This document shows positions 6,711 through 14,565 of a stretch of 14,740 bases of DNA, one piece after another. The notes beneath the pieces are model-generated. The model searched no databases. It was not told the DNA's origin and worked only from the letters and a program-made list of their open reading frames with translations. Source of the DNA: Clostridiales bacterium (GTDB lineage Bacteria > Bacillota > Clostridia > Oscillospirales > Oscillospiraceae); the NCBI GenBank assembly GCA_009774055.1, contig VSNB01000059.1, forward strand, positions 1 through 14,740. Reading direction: 5' to 3'. A program made the translations under genes and the position numbers. Each line of letters starts with the position of its first letter. The stretch's first letter is position 1.

Positions 6711-7418
6711 ATGAAAGACGCCTATCAGATTTTGCGGCTGCAGTACGCATTTGACGGCGCGGAGCAGACCCTTTTTCCGGTCCTGCTCTTTGGGAAAGAG
6801 GATATTGTCCTGGTTGACTGCGGCTACCCCGGTTCCCTGGCGCTTTTGGAGGAACAGATTCGCGGCAGAGGCACAGCTCCTGAGACGATCACCAAGCTGG
6901 TCCTGACCCATCAGGACGATGACCACATGGGCTCCGCCGCCGCGTAGAAGCGGAAATATCCCGCCGCCCAGGTCCTCGCGTCCGCCCTGGAAGCGCCCTA
7001 TATCTCTGGAAAGCGGAAGAATCTCCGCCTGCTGCAGGCGGAGGCGCTGCAAAGCAAGCTTCCGGATGACCAGAAGGCGTGGGGAGAGCGGTTCTGCAGC
7101 CGGCTGAGAAGCCTGGAGCCCGTTGCCGTTGACCGGACGCTTCAGCATGGGGACATGTTTGACTGGGGCGGCGGCTGTGAGATTCTGCTTACGCCGGGGC
7201 ATACGCCCGGGCACCTGTCCATCCGCGCCTTGGACGGCAGCTTCTGTGTGACCGGAGACGCCGCCGTGCGGGAGGGGACGGATCTGGCGGTCGCCAATCC
7301 TGGGTTCTGCCTGGACCTGGACGAGGCGGAGAAGTCCCTCGCCATGCTTCGCCGATGCTGCTGTAAGCAATATATCTGCTGCCATGGCGGCATTTGGCAC
7401 AGGCAGATGAGTGAATAA
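6711..7418 (+). pseudogene. MBL-fold metallohydrolase interrupted by an in-frame TAG
   Basis: One continuous frame of 235 codons encodes a metallo-beta-lactamase-fold hydrolase, but codon 79 is TAG (6945-6947). Before it lies the metal motif Thr-His-Gln-Asp-Asp-Asp-His (66-72), an HxDxDH variant of the usual HxHxDH. After it, in the same frame, come Thr-Pro-Gly-His-Thr-Pro-Gly-His (161-168), Thr-Gly-Asp (Asp183) and Cys-His-Gly-Gly (His225). Everything downstream remains in frame and well conserved in style, so this is a single recent nonsense change or a sequencing error rather than an old pseudogene. A TTG or CAG codon is one or two changes away. As it stands only a 78-residue fragment would be made. 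The gene follows the permease by 9 bases and is probably co-transcribed. Family members hydrolyse varied substrates, so no specific role is proposed. Confidence 0.8.
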
Positions 7419-7420
7419 GT

Positions 7421-7457
7421 TGCGGCCCGGATTCTCTTGCCGAGAATCCGGGCCGCA
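7421..7457. terminator. Terminator hairpin after the MBL-fold gene
   Basis: A perfect 16-pair stem (7421-7436 with 7442-7457) closes a 5-base loop two bases after the MBL-fold stop codon. The following plus-strand sequence is only moderately U-rich (TATCTGTTCCTGT), so termination may be less than complete, but the stem is very stable. It lies next to a second terminator serving the opposite strand. Confidence 0.75.
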
Positions 7458-7472
7458 TATCTGTTCCTGTCA

Positions 7473-7511
7473 AAAAGGACCGGCCCCCGCGAGCGGGGCC
7501 CCGGTCCTTTT
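7473..7511. terminator. Bidirectional terminator between convergent genes
   Basis: AAAAGGACCGG (7473-7483) pairs with CCGGTCCTTTT (7501-7511), with an inner GC stem CCCCG/CGGGG. On the minus strand it is followed by a run of five Ts (complement of 7472-7476), making a good intrinsic terminator for the unit that ends with the gene at 7524. On the plus strand TTTT at 7508-7511 could also help end transcripts from the permease unit. Confidence 0.8.
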
Positions 7512-7523
7512 CCAAAACGCGAA

Positions 7524-8240
7524 TCAATCGTCCGCGCCGTCAAAGGGACGGGCGGCGTTATGCACTGGCACATCCGGCAGGTCCTCCGCCCGGCTCAGGC
7601 CGGAGCCGTACCTGGCGATCCGGTAGCCGCGGCGGAAAAGCAGCGCGCCCAGCAGCACCAGCACCAGACCGATGGCCGTCATAACCCAGCCGGCGGTGAA
7701 GTTCACCGTACGGACCACCAATGGGTCGCCCAGGGATTCGATGACCTCGTCAGATACCTCCAGCTCATCCCGCAGATAGTCCCGGAAATAGCCCGCCAGC
7801 TGGGGCTCCAGCGCCTCCGTCTTGCCCTCCATGGAGAATTCCGCCGCGGGCTCCTCGCCGGTCATCATATAAACCCAGGTTTCCTCAATCAGGTCGTCCA
7901 GAACCGCCACATCCGCCTGACGGCCCTTTATGGCGATAAAGGCTTCCGCCGTGGGAACCAGGTAATACGCCCCGGACGCCTTGCCGCCGCTGCGGGAGCC
8001 GTCGTTGTACCGGGTATACGTCTCCTCGGAGGCGAAGGCGTCGAATACGTACGGAACCTTGCCGGACACATGGGCGCCGGCCTTCACCTCGGTCCCCTCT
8101 TCCAGCATGTCCTCGAAACTGATGGCGGGCTTCAGGGCGATTATGTCCTCCGGGATGGACTGGAACAGCATCATGCCGCCGAAAAGGACCAGGAGAATGA
8201 CGCCCCAGTTGATGCCGCCCAGGATGTACTTGAACTTCAT
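7524..8240 (-). CDS. Unrecognised membrane protein with a large external domain (238 aa)
   Basis: I do not recognise this family with confidence. The protein has two predicted transmembrane helices, about 7-27 and 184-203. They flank an acidic domain of roughly 155 residues (28-183), expected outside the cell if the short N-terminus is inside. A cytoplasmic tail of about 35 residues starts with Arg-Arg-Gly-Tyr-Arg after the second helix, consistent with the positive-inside rule. No catalytic motif is evident. AGAGGAGG lies about 9 bases before the ATG. It starts 16 bases after the stop of another unknown membrane protein, ends at a strong terminator, and is likely the last gene of the metK transcript. 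Pairing suggests the two proteins act together, but this is inference. Confidence 0.75.
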   Translation of the reverse strand: MKFKYILGGINWGVILLVLFGGMMLFQSIPEDIIALKPAISFEDMLEEGTEVKAGAHVSGKVPYVFDAFASEETYTRYNDGSRSGGKASGAYYLVPTAEAFIAIKGRQADVAVLDDLIEETWVYMMTGEEPAAEFSMEGKTEALEPQLAGYFRDYLRDELEVSDEVIESLGDPLVVRTVNFTAGWVMTAIGLVLVLLGALLFRRGYRIARYGSGLSRAEDLPDVPVHNAARPFDGADD

Positions 8241-8256
8241 GTGATATTTCCTCCTC

Positions 8257-8859
8257 TCACGCCCGCAGGGCGCGGCCCTTTTTGTCCACGCCCAGGGCCG
8301 CGTTCACCTGGGTCTGGAAGGCTTCCGCGAAGCTGTCGAATGCCTTGGACTCCTCAGGCTGCTGGATATTGACGCGGCATTCCTTGCCCAGCCTGGTGTT
8401 GCTGGCACTCACGGAGAGCTGGATACAGTTGTTCCGCTTTCCGGGGAATTTCAGCAGCAGCAGGCTGGAGTTGCCGCCCACGTACTCCAGGTTCTCCGCG
8501 CTGGCGCGGACAGGCTCGGTGTAGACGATCCGGTCCCCCTCCACGCCGATGGGGATGACCCAGATGTGGTCCGGCTGGTCGGCGCGGAAGCCGACGGCAT
8601 AGTAGTGATAGTACCGGATTCGTCCCTGATACTCAGTGCTGTGGGCATAGGCGGCGGTGTACTGTACGCCGTCAGGGACCAGGTTGCCGACGATCTTGCG
8701 GATCTCTTCCTTCTCCTTGCTGTCGACGCCCTTTTTTTCATCCAGAGTCATCTTAATCCACAAAACGGCAAACGCCGCCACGAAAAAGATCACGGTAATG
8801 ATCAGCGCCTTGGGCGTTACCCCAAGCTTCTCCGCCAAATTTGCAATCAGCTCATTCAT
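8257..8859 (-). CDS. Unrecognised membrane-anchored protein downstream of metK (200 aa)
   Basis: No family is recognised. An amphipathic N-terminus is followed by one transmembrane helix (about 18-36), a Lys/Glu-rich linker (38-56) and a soluble domain of about 140 residues with alternating beta-like hydrophobic stretches (66-155). That domain includes a Tyr-rich segment around 83-88. The positively charged stretch after the helix suggests that this domain is cytoplasmic, though orientation is uncertain. GGAGG stands 10 bases before the ATG. It begins 40 bases after the metK stop with no terminator or promoter visible in between, so it probably shares the riboswitch-controlled metK transcript. 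It lies 16 bases ahead of a second unknown membrane protein. Confidence 0.75.
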   Translation of the reverse strand: MNELIANLAEKLGVTPKALIITVIFFVAAFAVLWIKMTLDEKKGVDSKEKEEIRKIVGNLVPDGVQYTAAYAHSTEYQGRIRYYHYYAVGFRADQPDHIWVIPIGVEGDRIVYTEPVRASAENLEYVGGNSSLLLLKFPGKRNNCIQLSVSASNTRLGKECRVNIQQPEESKAFDSFAEAFQTQVNAALGVDKKGRALRA

Positions 8860-8899
8860 ATCGTTTCAGCCTCCAAAACGCATTCTGCCGCAGATTCAG

Positions 8900-10054
<1,155 letters not shown>

Positions 10055-10095
10055 GTTTTTTGTCCTTTCTTGTCGTTTGATGTGTGCAAAACGAG

Positions 10096-10121
10096 AAAAA
10101 GCACGCCTGGCGGCGTGCTTT
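10096..10121 (-). terminator. Riboswitch-controlled intrinsic terminator ahead of metK
   Basis: Read on the minus strand, AAAGCACGCC and GGCGTGCTTT form a perfect 10-pair stem with a GCCA loop, directly followed by U-rich sequence (five Ts in all). It lies between the SAM-I aptamer and the metK start, the classic position of the S-box expression platform. SAM binding should favour this hairpin and stop transcription. Confidence 0.9.
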
Positions 10122-10134
10122 GAGAGCGTACTTT

Positions 10135-10227
10135 CCTCATCTTGCGCTGACCGCCGGAATTGGCACCTTGCCGGAGGCAGGTTGCCGTGGCTTCATCGGG
10201 CCGTTCCCTCCGCCACTCTTGATAAGG
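10135..10227 (-). promoter_or_regulatory. SAM-I (S-box) riboswitch aptamer
   Basis: The minus-strand leader of metK carries the conserved S-box pieces in order: CTTATCAAGAG, GGAGGGA, GGCCCGATGAAGCC, GGCAACC, AAGGTGCCAATTCC and GATGAG. The P1 helix forms between CCTTATC (10221-10227) and GATGAGG (10135-10141), with one G-U pair. These match the SAM-I consensus closely, including the kink-turn strand and the pseudoknot-forming loops. The aptamer starts about 26 bases after the predicted transcription start and ends 14 bases before the terminator stem. It senses S-adenosylmethionine, the product of MetK, and so closes a feedback loop. Confidence 0.96.
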
Positions 10228-10259
10228 TATTAACTTGTAGCGCCTTACGGCACAGTTGC

Positions 10260-10288
10260 ATTATACGGCGTTTTCGGCGGGTTGTCAA
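10260..10288 (-). promoter_or_regulatory. Consensus promoter of the metK unit
   Basis: On the minus strand both hexamers are perfect: TTGACA (10283-10288) and TATAAT (10260-10265) with a 17-base spacer. Transcription should begin near 10253, giving a leader of about 200 bases that contains the riboswitch and terminator. Such a strong promoter fits a gene controlled by premature termination instead of by initiation. Confidence 0.92.
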
Positions 10289-10358
10289 CAGGTGGAGGAA
10301 AATTTTTTCGCGCAGCCGCCGGAGGCAATATCCCACAATAAAAATGCAAGATCGTGTA

Positions 10359-10386
10359 TTGCTATCCAGTCACCCTGTGGTACAAT
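10359..10386 (+). promoter_or_regulatory. Probable promoter of the MFS transporter
   Basis: TTGCTA (10359-10364) and TACAAT (10381-10386) are 16 bases apart, and the -10 box is preceded by TGG, giving an extended -10 element. The predicted start near 10393 leaves a leader of about 28 bases before the ATG at 10421. No operator-like repeat is evident between this promoter and the divergent metK promoter. Confidence 0.55.
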
Positions 10387-10420
10387 CCATCATATCCTAT
10401 GGCTTGAGGTGGAAACCAAC

Positions 10421-11629
10421 ATGGTCCAAAACTACAGGAAGACGCTGCTGGCCTGCTATCTGGGCTTTGTCACGCAGGCGATCACGGCAAATTTCGCGCC
10501 GCTGCTGTTTCTGAAATTTCATACGGATTACAACATCCCCCTGGGAAAAATCGCCCTGATTCCCGGGACGTTCTTCGTCACGCAGCTGATCATCGACGTT
10601 TTATGCGCCCGCTTCGCGGATCGTATCGGATACCGCAGATGCGCCGTGGCCTCGGAGGTGTGCTCCGCCGCCGGGCTGGTGGGGCTCGCCTTTTTGCCGG
10701 AGCTCCTGCCCGACCCGTTTACCGGCATCCTCCTGAGCGCCGTCATTTATGCCGTCGGCAGCGGCCTAATCGAGGTGCTGGGCAGCCCCATCGTGGAGGC
10801 GTGCCCCTTCGAACACAAGGAGGCCGCCATGAGCCTTCTGCACTCCTTCTACTGCTGGGGTACGGTAGGCGTCATCCTGCTGTCCACGCTCTTTTTCGCG
10901 GTTTTTGGCATCGGCAGCTGGAAAATACTGGCCTGCATCTGGGCGGTCGTTCCTCTTTACAACGTCTGCAACTTCGCCGTGTGCCCAATGGCACACCCGG
11001 CGGACAGCGGCAGGGGGACAGGCATCGGCGGCCTGCTGCACATGCCGATGTTCTGGATCGCGCTCATCCTGATGGTTTGCGCGGGCGCTTCGGAGCTGTC
11101 CATGGCGCAGTGGGCCTCCGCCTACGCCGAGTCGGCTCTCGGGCTGTCCAAGGCGGCGGGCGACCTGGCGGGGCCCTGCATGTTCGCGGTGACAATGGGC
11201 GTCAGCCGCATGATATACGGAAAGTACGGCGACAGGCTGGACCTGATGAAATACATGCAGGGATCGGGCCTCCTCTGCCTGCTCTGCTACCTGGCGGCCT
11301 CCCTGTCGGACGCGCCGGCTGTCGGCCTGGCCGGCTGCATCCTGTGCGGTTTTTCGGTGGGAATTCTTTGGCCGGGAACGATCAGCATCTGCTCGGGACG
11401 GATTCCCGCCGGAGGGACAGCGATGTTCGCCCTGCTGGCTATGGCAGGCGACCTGGGCGGCGCCTTCGGGCCCGGGCTGGTCGGCGGCGTCTCCCAGCGC
11501 ACGGGCGACAATCTGCAAAGAGGAATGCTCGCGGGCTGCGTATTCCCGCTGGTTCTGATGGCCGCCCTTTTCATCCTGAGGGGCCTCCGGCAAAGCCAGG
11601 GGCCGAAACCGGAAGGGCCAAGCCAGTAA
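10421..11629 (+). CDS. Major facilitator superfamily (MFS) transporter
   Basis: This 402-residue integral membrane protein has about 12 hydrophobic segments in two halves separated by a short polar loop near residues 190-200. An MFS motif-A-like Ala-Asp-Arg-Ile-Gly-Tyr-Arg-Arg (66-73) lies between segments 2 and 3. The substrate cannot be told; the layout recalls sugar-type MFS members such as FucP but without decisive residues. I start it at the ATG at 10421, which has a GAGGTGG ribosome-binding site and lies downstream of a plausible promoter. The frame is open further upstream, but that part overlaps both promoters and is not protein-like. It is followed after 79 bases by the flippase in the same direction, so the two may share a transcript. 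It is divergent from metK, but no S-box precedes it. Confidence 0.82.
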   Translation: MVQNYRKTLLACYLGFVTQAITANFAPLLFLKFHTDYNIPLGKIALIPGTFFVTQLIIDVLCARFADRIGYRRCAVASEVCSAAGLVGLAFLPELLPDPFTGILLSAVIYAVGSGLIEVLGSPIVEACPFEHKEAAMSLLHSFYCWGTVGVILLSTLFFAVFGIGSWKILACIWAVVPLYNVCNFAVCPMAHPADSGRGTGIGGLLHMPMFWIALILMVCAGASELSMAQWASAYAESALGLSKAAGDLAGPCMFAVTMGVSRMIYGKYGDRLDLMKYMQGSGLLCLLCYLAASLSDAPAVGLAGCILCGFSVGILWPGTISICSGRIPAGGTAMFALLAMAGDLGGAFGPGLVGGVSQRTGDNLQRGMLAGCVFPLVLMAALFILRGLRQSQGPKPEGPSQ

Positions 11630-11645
11630 AACCTGCCTATTGTCC

Positions 11646-11677
11646 GGCGGCGGGGAAACATCCGCATGTTCGCCGCC
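11646..11677 (+). promoter_or_regulatory. Imperfect hairpin in the flippase leader
   Basis: GGCGGCG (11646-11652) pairs with CGCCGCC (11671-11677), and AACAT (11657-11661) with ATGTT (11666-11670), leaving a GGGA bulge and a 4-base loop. It begins 17 bases after the MFS stop and is followed immediately by the hairpin over the flippase ribosome-binding site. There is no U-tract, so it is not a normal terminator. Confidence 0.4.
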
Positions 11678-11679
11678 TG

Positions 11680-11701
11680 CCCCCATATACATGTATGGGG
11701 G
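11680..11701 (+). promoter_or_regulatory. Hairpin sequestering the flippase ribosome-binding site
   Basis: CCCCCATA (11680-11687) and TATGGGGG (11694-11701) are perfect 8-base inverted copies around a 6-base centre. The 3' arm contains the G-rich Shine-Dalgarno sequence that stands 7 bases before the flippase ATG, so folding would hide it. This could limit translation unless ribosomes or another factor open it. A DNA operator is an alternative reading. Confidence 0.5.
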
Positions 11702-11708
11702 TGAAAAA

Positions 11709-13193
11709 ATGAGAAAAGGCAATAAAATCTTTTACGACATGCTCCTCCTGACCGGGGCGAACTTCCTCCTGCGGCTGGCGGGCATGAGCTTTCAGGTCTA
11801 TCTCTCCGGCCGCATCGGCGCGGCCGGCGTCGGCCTTTTGCAGCTGGTCCTCTCCGTTGCGGCTTTGTCCTTTACCGTAGGCTCGGCGGGGGTGCGCACC
11901 TGCGCCACCTATCTCTCCGCTGGAGAGCTGGGCAGAGGTACGGCAGGCAATCTCTCCGGCGTCCTGACCGGATGCTGTCAGTACGGCCTGCTGTCCGGCG
12001 GCGCGGCGGCCGCCGCCCTGTGGTACTCCGCGCCCTGGCTGTGCGAGGTCTGGATCGGCGGACGCGAGGCGATTGCCGCGCTTCGCCTTTTTGCGCTGTT
12101 CCTGCCGGTCAGGTGCCTCCACGGCGTCATGACCGGCTATTTTACCGCCGTCAAGCGGGTGGGCAGCACCGTGGCTGTGGGCTTTCTGGAGCAGGGCTGC
12201 TCCATCGCCGTGACGTTCGCACTCCTCTCCCGGTGGACGGGGGCGGACTCTGGCCAGTCCGCCCTCGCCGTAGCGGCGGGCTGCTGCGCGGCGGACGCGC
12301 TGGGCTTTCTCCTGCTGCTCGCACTGCGGCCCAGAACCGGAGGGCGGGGCCGCGCACGGCCTCCCTACCGCCGCATTTTCCAGGTATCCCTGCCGCTGGC
12401 CCTGGCCGACACGCTGCGGTCCGGACTGAATACCATTGAGGACCTGATCATCCCCCGGCAGCTGGCGCTGTTCGCCGGGACTGTCAACGCAATGGCAGAT
12501 TACGGCATGATCCGCGGCATGGTGTTCCCCGTACTGATGTTCCCGGCAGCCATCCTGTTCTCCCTGGCGGAGCTGCTGGTGCCGGAGTTCTCCCGGTGCA
12601 CGGCCTGCGGCAGCAGGAACCGGGTGCAGTACCTTGCCAAGCAGGGCCTGCGGGCGGCGCTGCTCTTCGGGCTGTGCGCTGGCGGGATGCTGTACGCGCT
12701 GGCGGACATGCTGGGCGAGCTGCTCTATCAGAGCCGGCAGGTGGGCGCCTTCCTGCGGCTCTACGCCGTGTTTGTGCCGATGCTCTATATGGACGCCCTG
12801 GTGGACGCCATGTGCAAGGGCCTGGGACAGCAGAACGCCAACGCGCGGTACAATACGCTGACGTCCTTCCTGGACGTGGTGTTTCTGTGGTATCTGCTGC
12901 CAAGGCTGGGCCTGGACGGCTATACCGTCAGCTTTGCCGTAACCCACCTGATCAACTTCGCCCTGAGCCTGCGGCGGCTGATCCGGGTGTCAGGCATCCG
13001 GCCTGCGCTGGGAAAGACGGCGCTGGCCGCGGCCTGTACGATAGCGGCCGGCTGTATGGCGTCTCTGCTGGACGGCGTACTTTGGGCAGGCGGGTGCTAC
13101 CTGCTGCTGCTGGGCGGTTTGTGGTATCTGTGCAGGATCGTGGGCAGGGATGACTGCCTGTGGCTGCGCAAACTGATTGGCGGGAGATACTAA
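11709..13193 (+). CDS. SpoVB/MurJ-like polysaccharide flippase (MOP superfamily)
   Basis: This 494-residue multi-spanning protein belongs to the MOP flippase group, which moves lipid-linked saccharides across the membrane. The N-terminus, with Leu-Leu-Leu-Thr-Gly-Ala-Asn and Arg-Ile-Gly-Ala-Ala-Gly-Val-Gly-Leu, and the C-terminal Lys-Gly-Leu-Gly-Gln-Gln-Asn followed by a Leu-Pro-Arg-Leu-Gly-Leu-Asp-Gly stretch follow the SpoVB pattern of Clostridia. Some 12-14 hydrophobic segments are visible. SpoVB proteins take part in spore cortex or cell-wall precursor export, but paralogues are common, so I leave the symbol blank. The ATG at 11709 is chosen because of the GGGGGTG just upstream; the longer frame from 11640 would run through the leader hairpins. 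A strong bidirectional terminator follows 7 bases after the stop. Confidence 0.85.
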   Translation: MRKGNKIFYDMLLLTGANFLLRLAGMSFQVYLSGRIGAAGVGLLQLVLSVAALSFTVGSAGVRTCATYLSAGELGRGTAGNLSGVLTGCCQYGLLSGGAAAAALWYSAPWLCEVWIGGREAIAALRLFALFLPVRCLHGVMTGYFTAVKRVGSTVAVGFLEQGCSIAVTFALLSRWTGADSGQSALAVAAGCCAADALGFLLLLALRPRTGGRGRARPPYRRIFQVSLPLALADTLRSGLNTIEDLIIPRQLALFAGTVNAMADYGMIRGMVFPVLMFPAAILFSLAELLVPEFSRCTACGSRNRVQYLAKQGLRAALLFGLCAGGMLYALADMLGELLYQSRQVGAFLRLYAVFVPMLYMDALVDAMCKGLGQQNANARYNTLTSFLDVVFLWYLLPRLGLDGYTVSFAVTHLINFALSLRRLIRVSGIRPALGKTALAAACTIAAGCMASLLDGVLWAGGCYLLLLGGLWYLCRIVGRDDCLWLRKLIGGRY

Positions 13194-13200
13194 GGGTCAA

Positions 13201-13238
13201 AAAACGCCCTGTCCTTCGTTGGAAGGACAGGGCGTTTT
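13201..13238. terminator. Strong bidirectional intrinsic terminator
   Basis: A perfect 16-pair stem (13201-13216 with 13223-13238) encloses a 6-base loop. It begins with AAAA, preceded by further As, and ends with TTTT, so both strands have a stem followed by a U-run. It ends the MFS-flippase unit on the plus strand and the nucleotidyltransferase-kinase unit on the minus strand. Confidence 0.92.
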
Positions 13239-13245
13239 CGCGCAT

Positions 13246-13452
13246 TCAGTTCTCCTCTCCCCGGCCCATCATCCGCTCCATGTGCTCCAGCGGGAAGGGC
13301 TGCCGGGCTCATGGCCCCAGAGGGTCGTCGTCCGCTGCCGCCCGGTTGGAGCGGAATACGCCGCACTGGTGGCAGCGGTGGATCAGAACCCACTTGCCGT
13401 CCCTGCGGACCCACACGCCCACCGGCTCCATGACGCCGCCGCAGGCGGGGCG
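13246..13452 (-). pseudogene. Remnant of an RNHCP-domain zinc-binding protein
   Basis: Directly after the kinase stop, and in the same frame, the minus strand encodes the second half of an RNHCP-type domain. The sequence shows Cys-Gly-Gly-Val-Met-Glu-Pro-Val-Gly-Val, Ile-His-Arg-Cys-His-Gln-Cys-Gly, Ser-Asn-Arg, Asp-Asp-Asp-Pro and a terminal Pro-Phe-Pro-Leu-Glu. Family members normally begin with the Arg-Asn-His-Cys-Pro half, which is absent here. The frame is also broken by TGA at 13309-13311, after which it continues in frame to a second stop at 13246-13248. An ATG at 13425-13427 exists but has no ribosome-binding site. The missing half and internal stop make this a degraded gene, probably left by a deletion that joined it to the kinase end. 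Recognition rests on memory of the domain signature. Confidence 0.7.
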
Positions 13453-14565
13453 TTACCGATACTTTGCCGCGATTGCCGCCAGCTCGTCCCAGCGGGCCTC
13501 CATATCCTGCACCAGCTTGCACTGGGTACGGCAGCGGTCCAGGTTCTGGCGCTCCCGGCTGATGTGGAAGTACACGTCCCCCTCCAGGTAGTCCGTGAGG
13601 AACCGCATGCCGCACTCCAGGGTCATCAGCTTCGCGCCCCAGGGAAGATACTCGATCTCCTTCTCTGTCAGCGTTCCCCCGGCGCCCTCCAGGAATGCCT
13701 GGGTATACGCCTCGAAGAGGTCCACGTCCAGGTTGACCTTGCTCAGGTCCGTCTCATCCTCCGCGCTGTGGTTGGCGCCGAAGCGGATGGAATCGCCGAA
13801 GTCGTTGATAGACAGCCCCGGCATGACGGTGTCCAGGTCGATGATGCAGATGCCCTCGCCGGTGGTCTTGTCCATGAGGACGTTGTTGAGCTTGGTGTCG
13901 TTATGGGTAACCCGCAGGGGCAGGATCCCGTCCCGGAGGGCCTGGAGGGCGGCAGAGCAGTCCTTCTCCCGCGCCATCATGAAGTCGATCTCCGCACGGC
14001 ACTCGGCGGCCCGGCCCAGCTTGTCCGCCGCCACGGCGGCCTTCAGCTTGGCCAGACGGTCCTCGGTGTCGTGGAAATGGGGGATCGTCTCGTGGAGGGT
14101 CTGGGCGGGATAGCCCTGCAGGAGCCGCTGGAAGCGGCCAAAGGCCCGTCCGGAGGCCGCGAACAGCTCCGGCGTCTCCGCCGACTGATAGCACACGGTG
14201 TCCTCCACGAAGGGATACACCCGCCAGGCGCCGCCGTCGCTGTCGGTGTAGTAGGGCTCCCCGCTGCGGGGCCGGATGACCCGCATGGCCTCCCGCTCCC
14301 GGCTGCCGCCGGTCTTCTCCACCTCCCGGCCCAGGTACTCGGTGACGCCGATGATGTTCTCCATCAGCTGATCGGGCCGCTTGAAGGCGGCGGAGCTCAT
14401 CCGCTGGAGGATGAACCGCCGGCAGCACTCGTTCTCCGGCTGGGTATGGACTACGAAGGTGTCGTTGATATGTCCCTGTCCGAACCGCACGGCGCCCACT
14501 ACGACCGCGCCGAAATCAAAGGCCTCCAGGACCTCGCTCAGATATGCTTCCGCTTTTGCCGCCAT
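13453..14565 (-). CDS. N-acetylhexosamine 1-kinase-like phosphotransferase
   Basis: This 370-residue protein has the aminoglycoside-phosphotransferase/choline-kinase fold. The catalytic loop Thr-His-Asn-Asp-Thr-Lys-Leu-Asn-Asn (220-228) and the metal-binding Ile-Asp-Leu-Asp-Thr-Val-Met-Pro-Gly (242-250) match the NahK group, which phosphorylates GlcNAc or GalNAc at the anomeric carbon using ATP. In known systems the sugar-1-phosphate is then activated by a nucleotidyltransferase, and the upstream fragment here is the end of such an enzyme. I place the start at the ATG at 14563-14565, which overlaps the upstream stop as TAATG and has GGAGG 7-8 bases before it. A GTG five codons earlier lies on the ribosome-binding site itself. 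The C-terminus looks complete. NahK rather than another sugar kinase is likely but not proven. Confidence 0.82.
   Translation of the reverse strand: MAAKAEAYLSEVLEAFDFGAVVVGAVRFGQGHINDTFVVHTQPENECCRRFILQRMSSAAFKRPDQLMENIIGVTEYLGREVEKTGGSREREAMRVIRPRSGEPYYTDSDGGAWRVYPFVEDTVCYQSAETPELFAASGRAFGRFQRLLQGYPAQTLHETIPHFHDTEDRLAKLKAAVAADKLGRAAECRAEIDFMMAREKDCSAALQALRDGILPLRVTHNDTKLNNVLMDKTTGEGICIIDLDTVMPGLSINDFGDSIRFGANHSAEDETDLSKVNLDVDLFEAYTQAFLEGAGGTLTEKEIEYLPWGAKLMTLECGMRFLTDYLEGDVYFHISRERQNLDRCRTQCKLVQDMEARWDELAAIAAKYR

Noticed and set aside
6945..6947. TAG as a pyrrolysine codon
   Set aside because: MBL-fold hydrolases are not known pyrrolysine proteins and no pyl gene is visible; a mutation or sequencing error is simpler.
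10256..10420. Upstream start for the MFS transporter
   Set aside because: That segment covers the metK promoter and the MFS promoter and is not protein-like; the ATG at 10421 has a ribosome-binding site.
10421..11629. MFS transporter as a methionine or SAM transporter because it is divergent from metK
   Set aside because: It has its own promoter, no S-box precedes it, and no substrate-specific residues can be recognised.
11637..12947. Long frame opposite the flippase, with similar ones opposite the ADH (3401-4576) and the kinase (13177-14595)
   Set aside because: All are shadows of convincing genes caused by high GC at third codon positions; none has a start signal or a domain.
13309..13311. 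TGA as selenocysteine
   Set aside because: The position is outside the conserved cysteines of the domain, half the domain is missing, and no SECIS-like hairpin is evident downstream.
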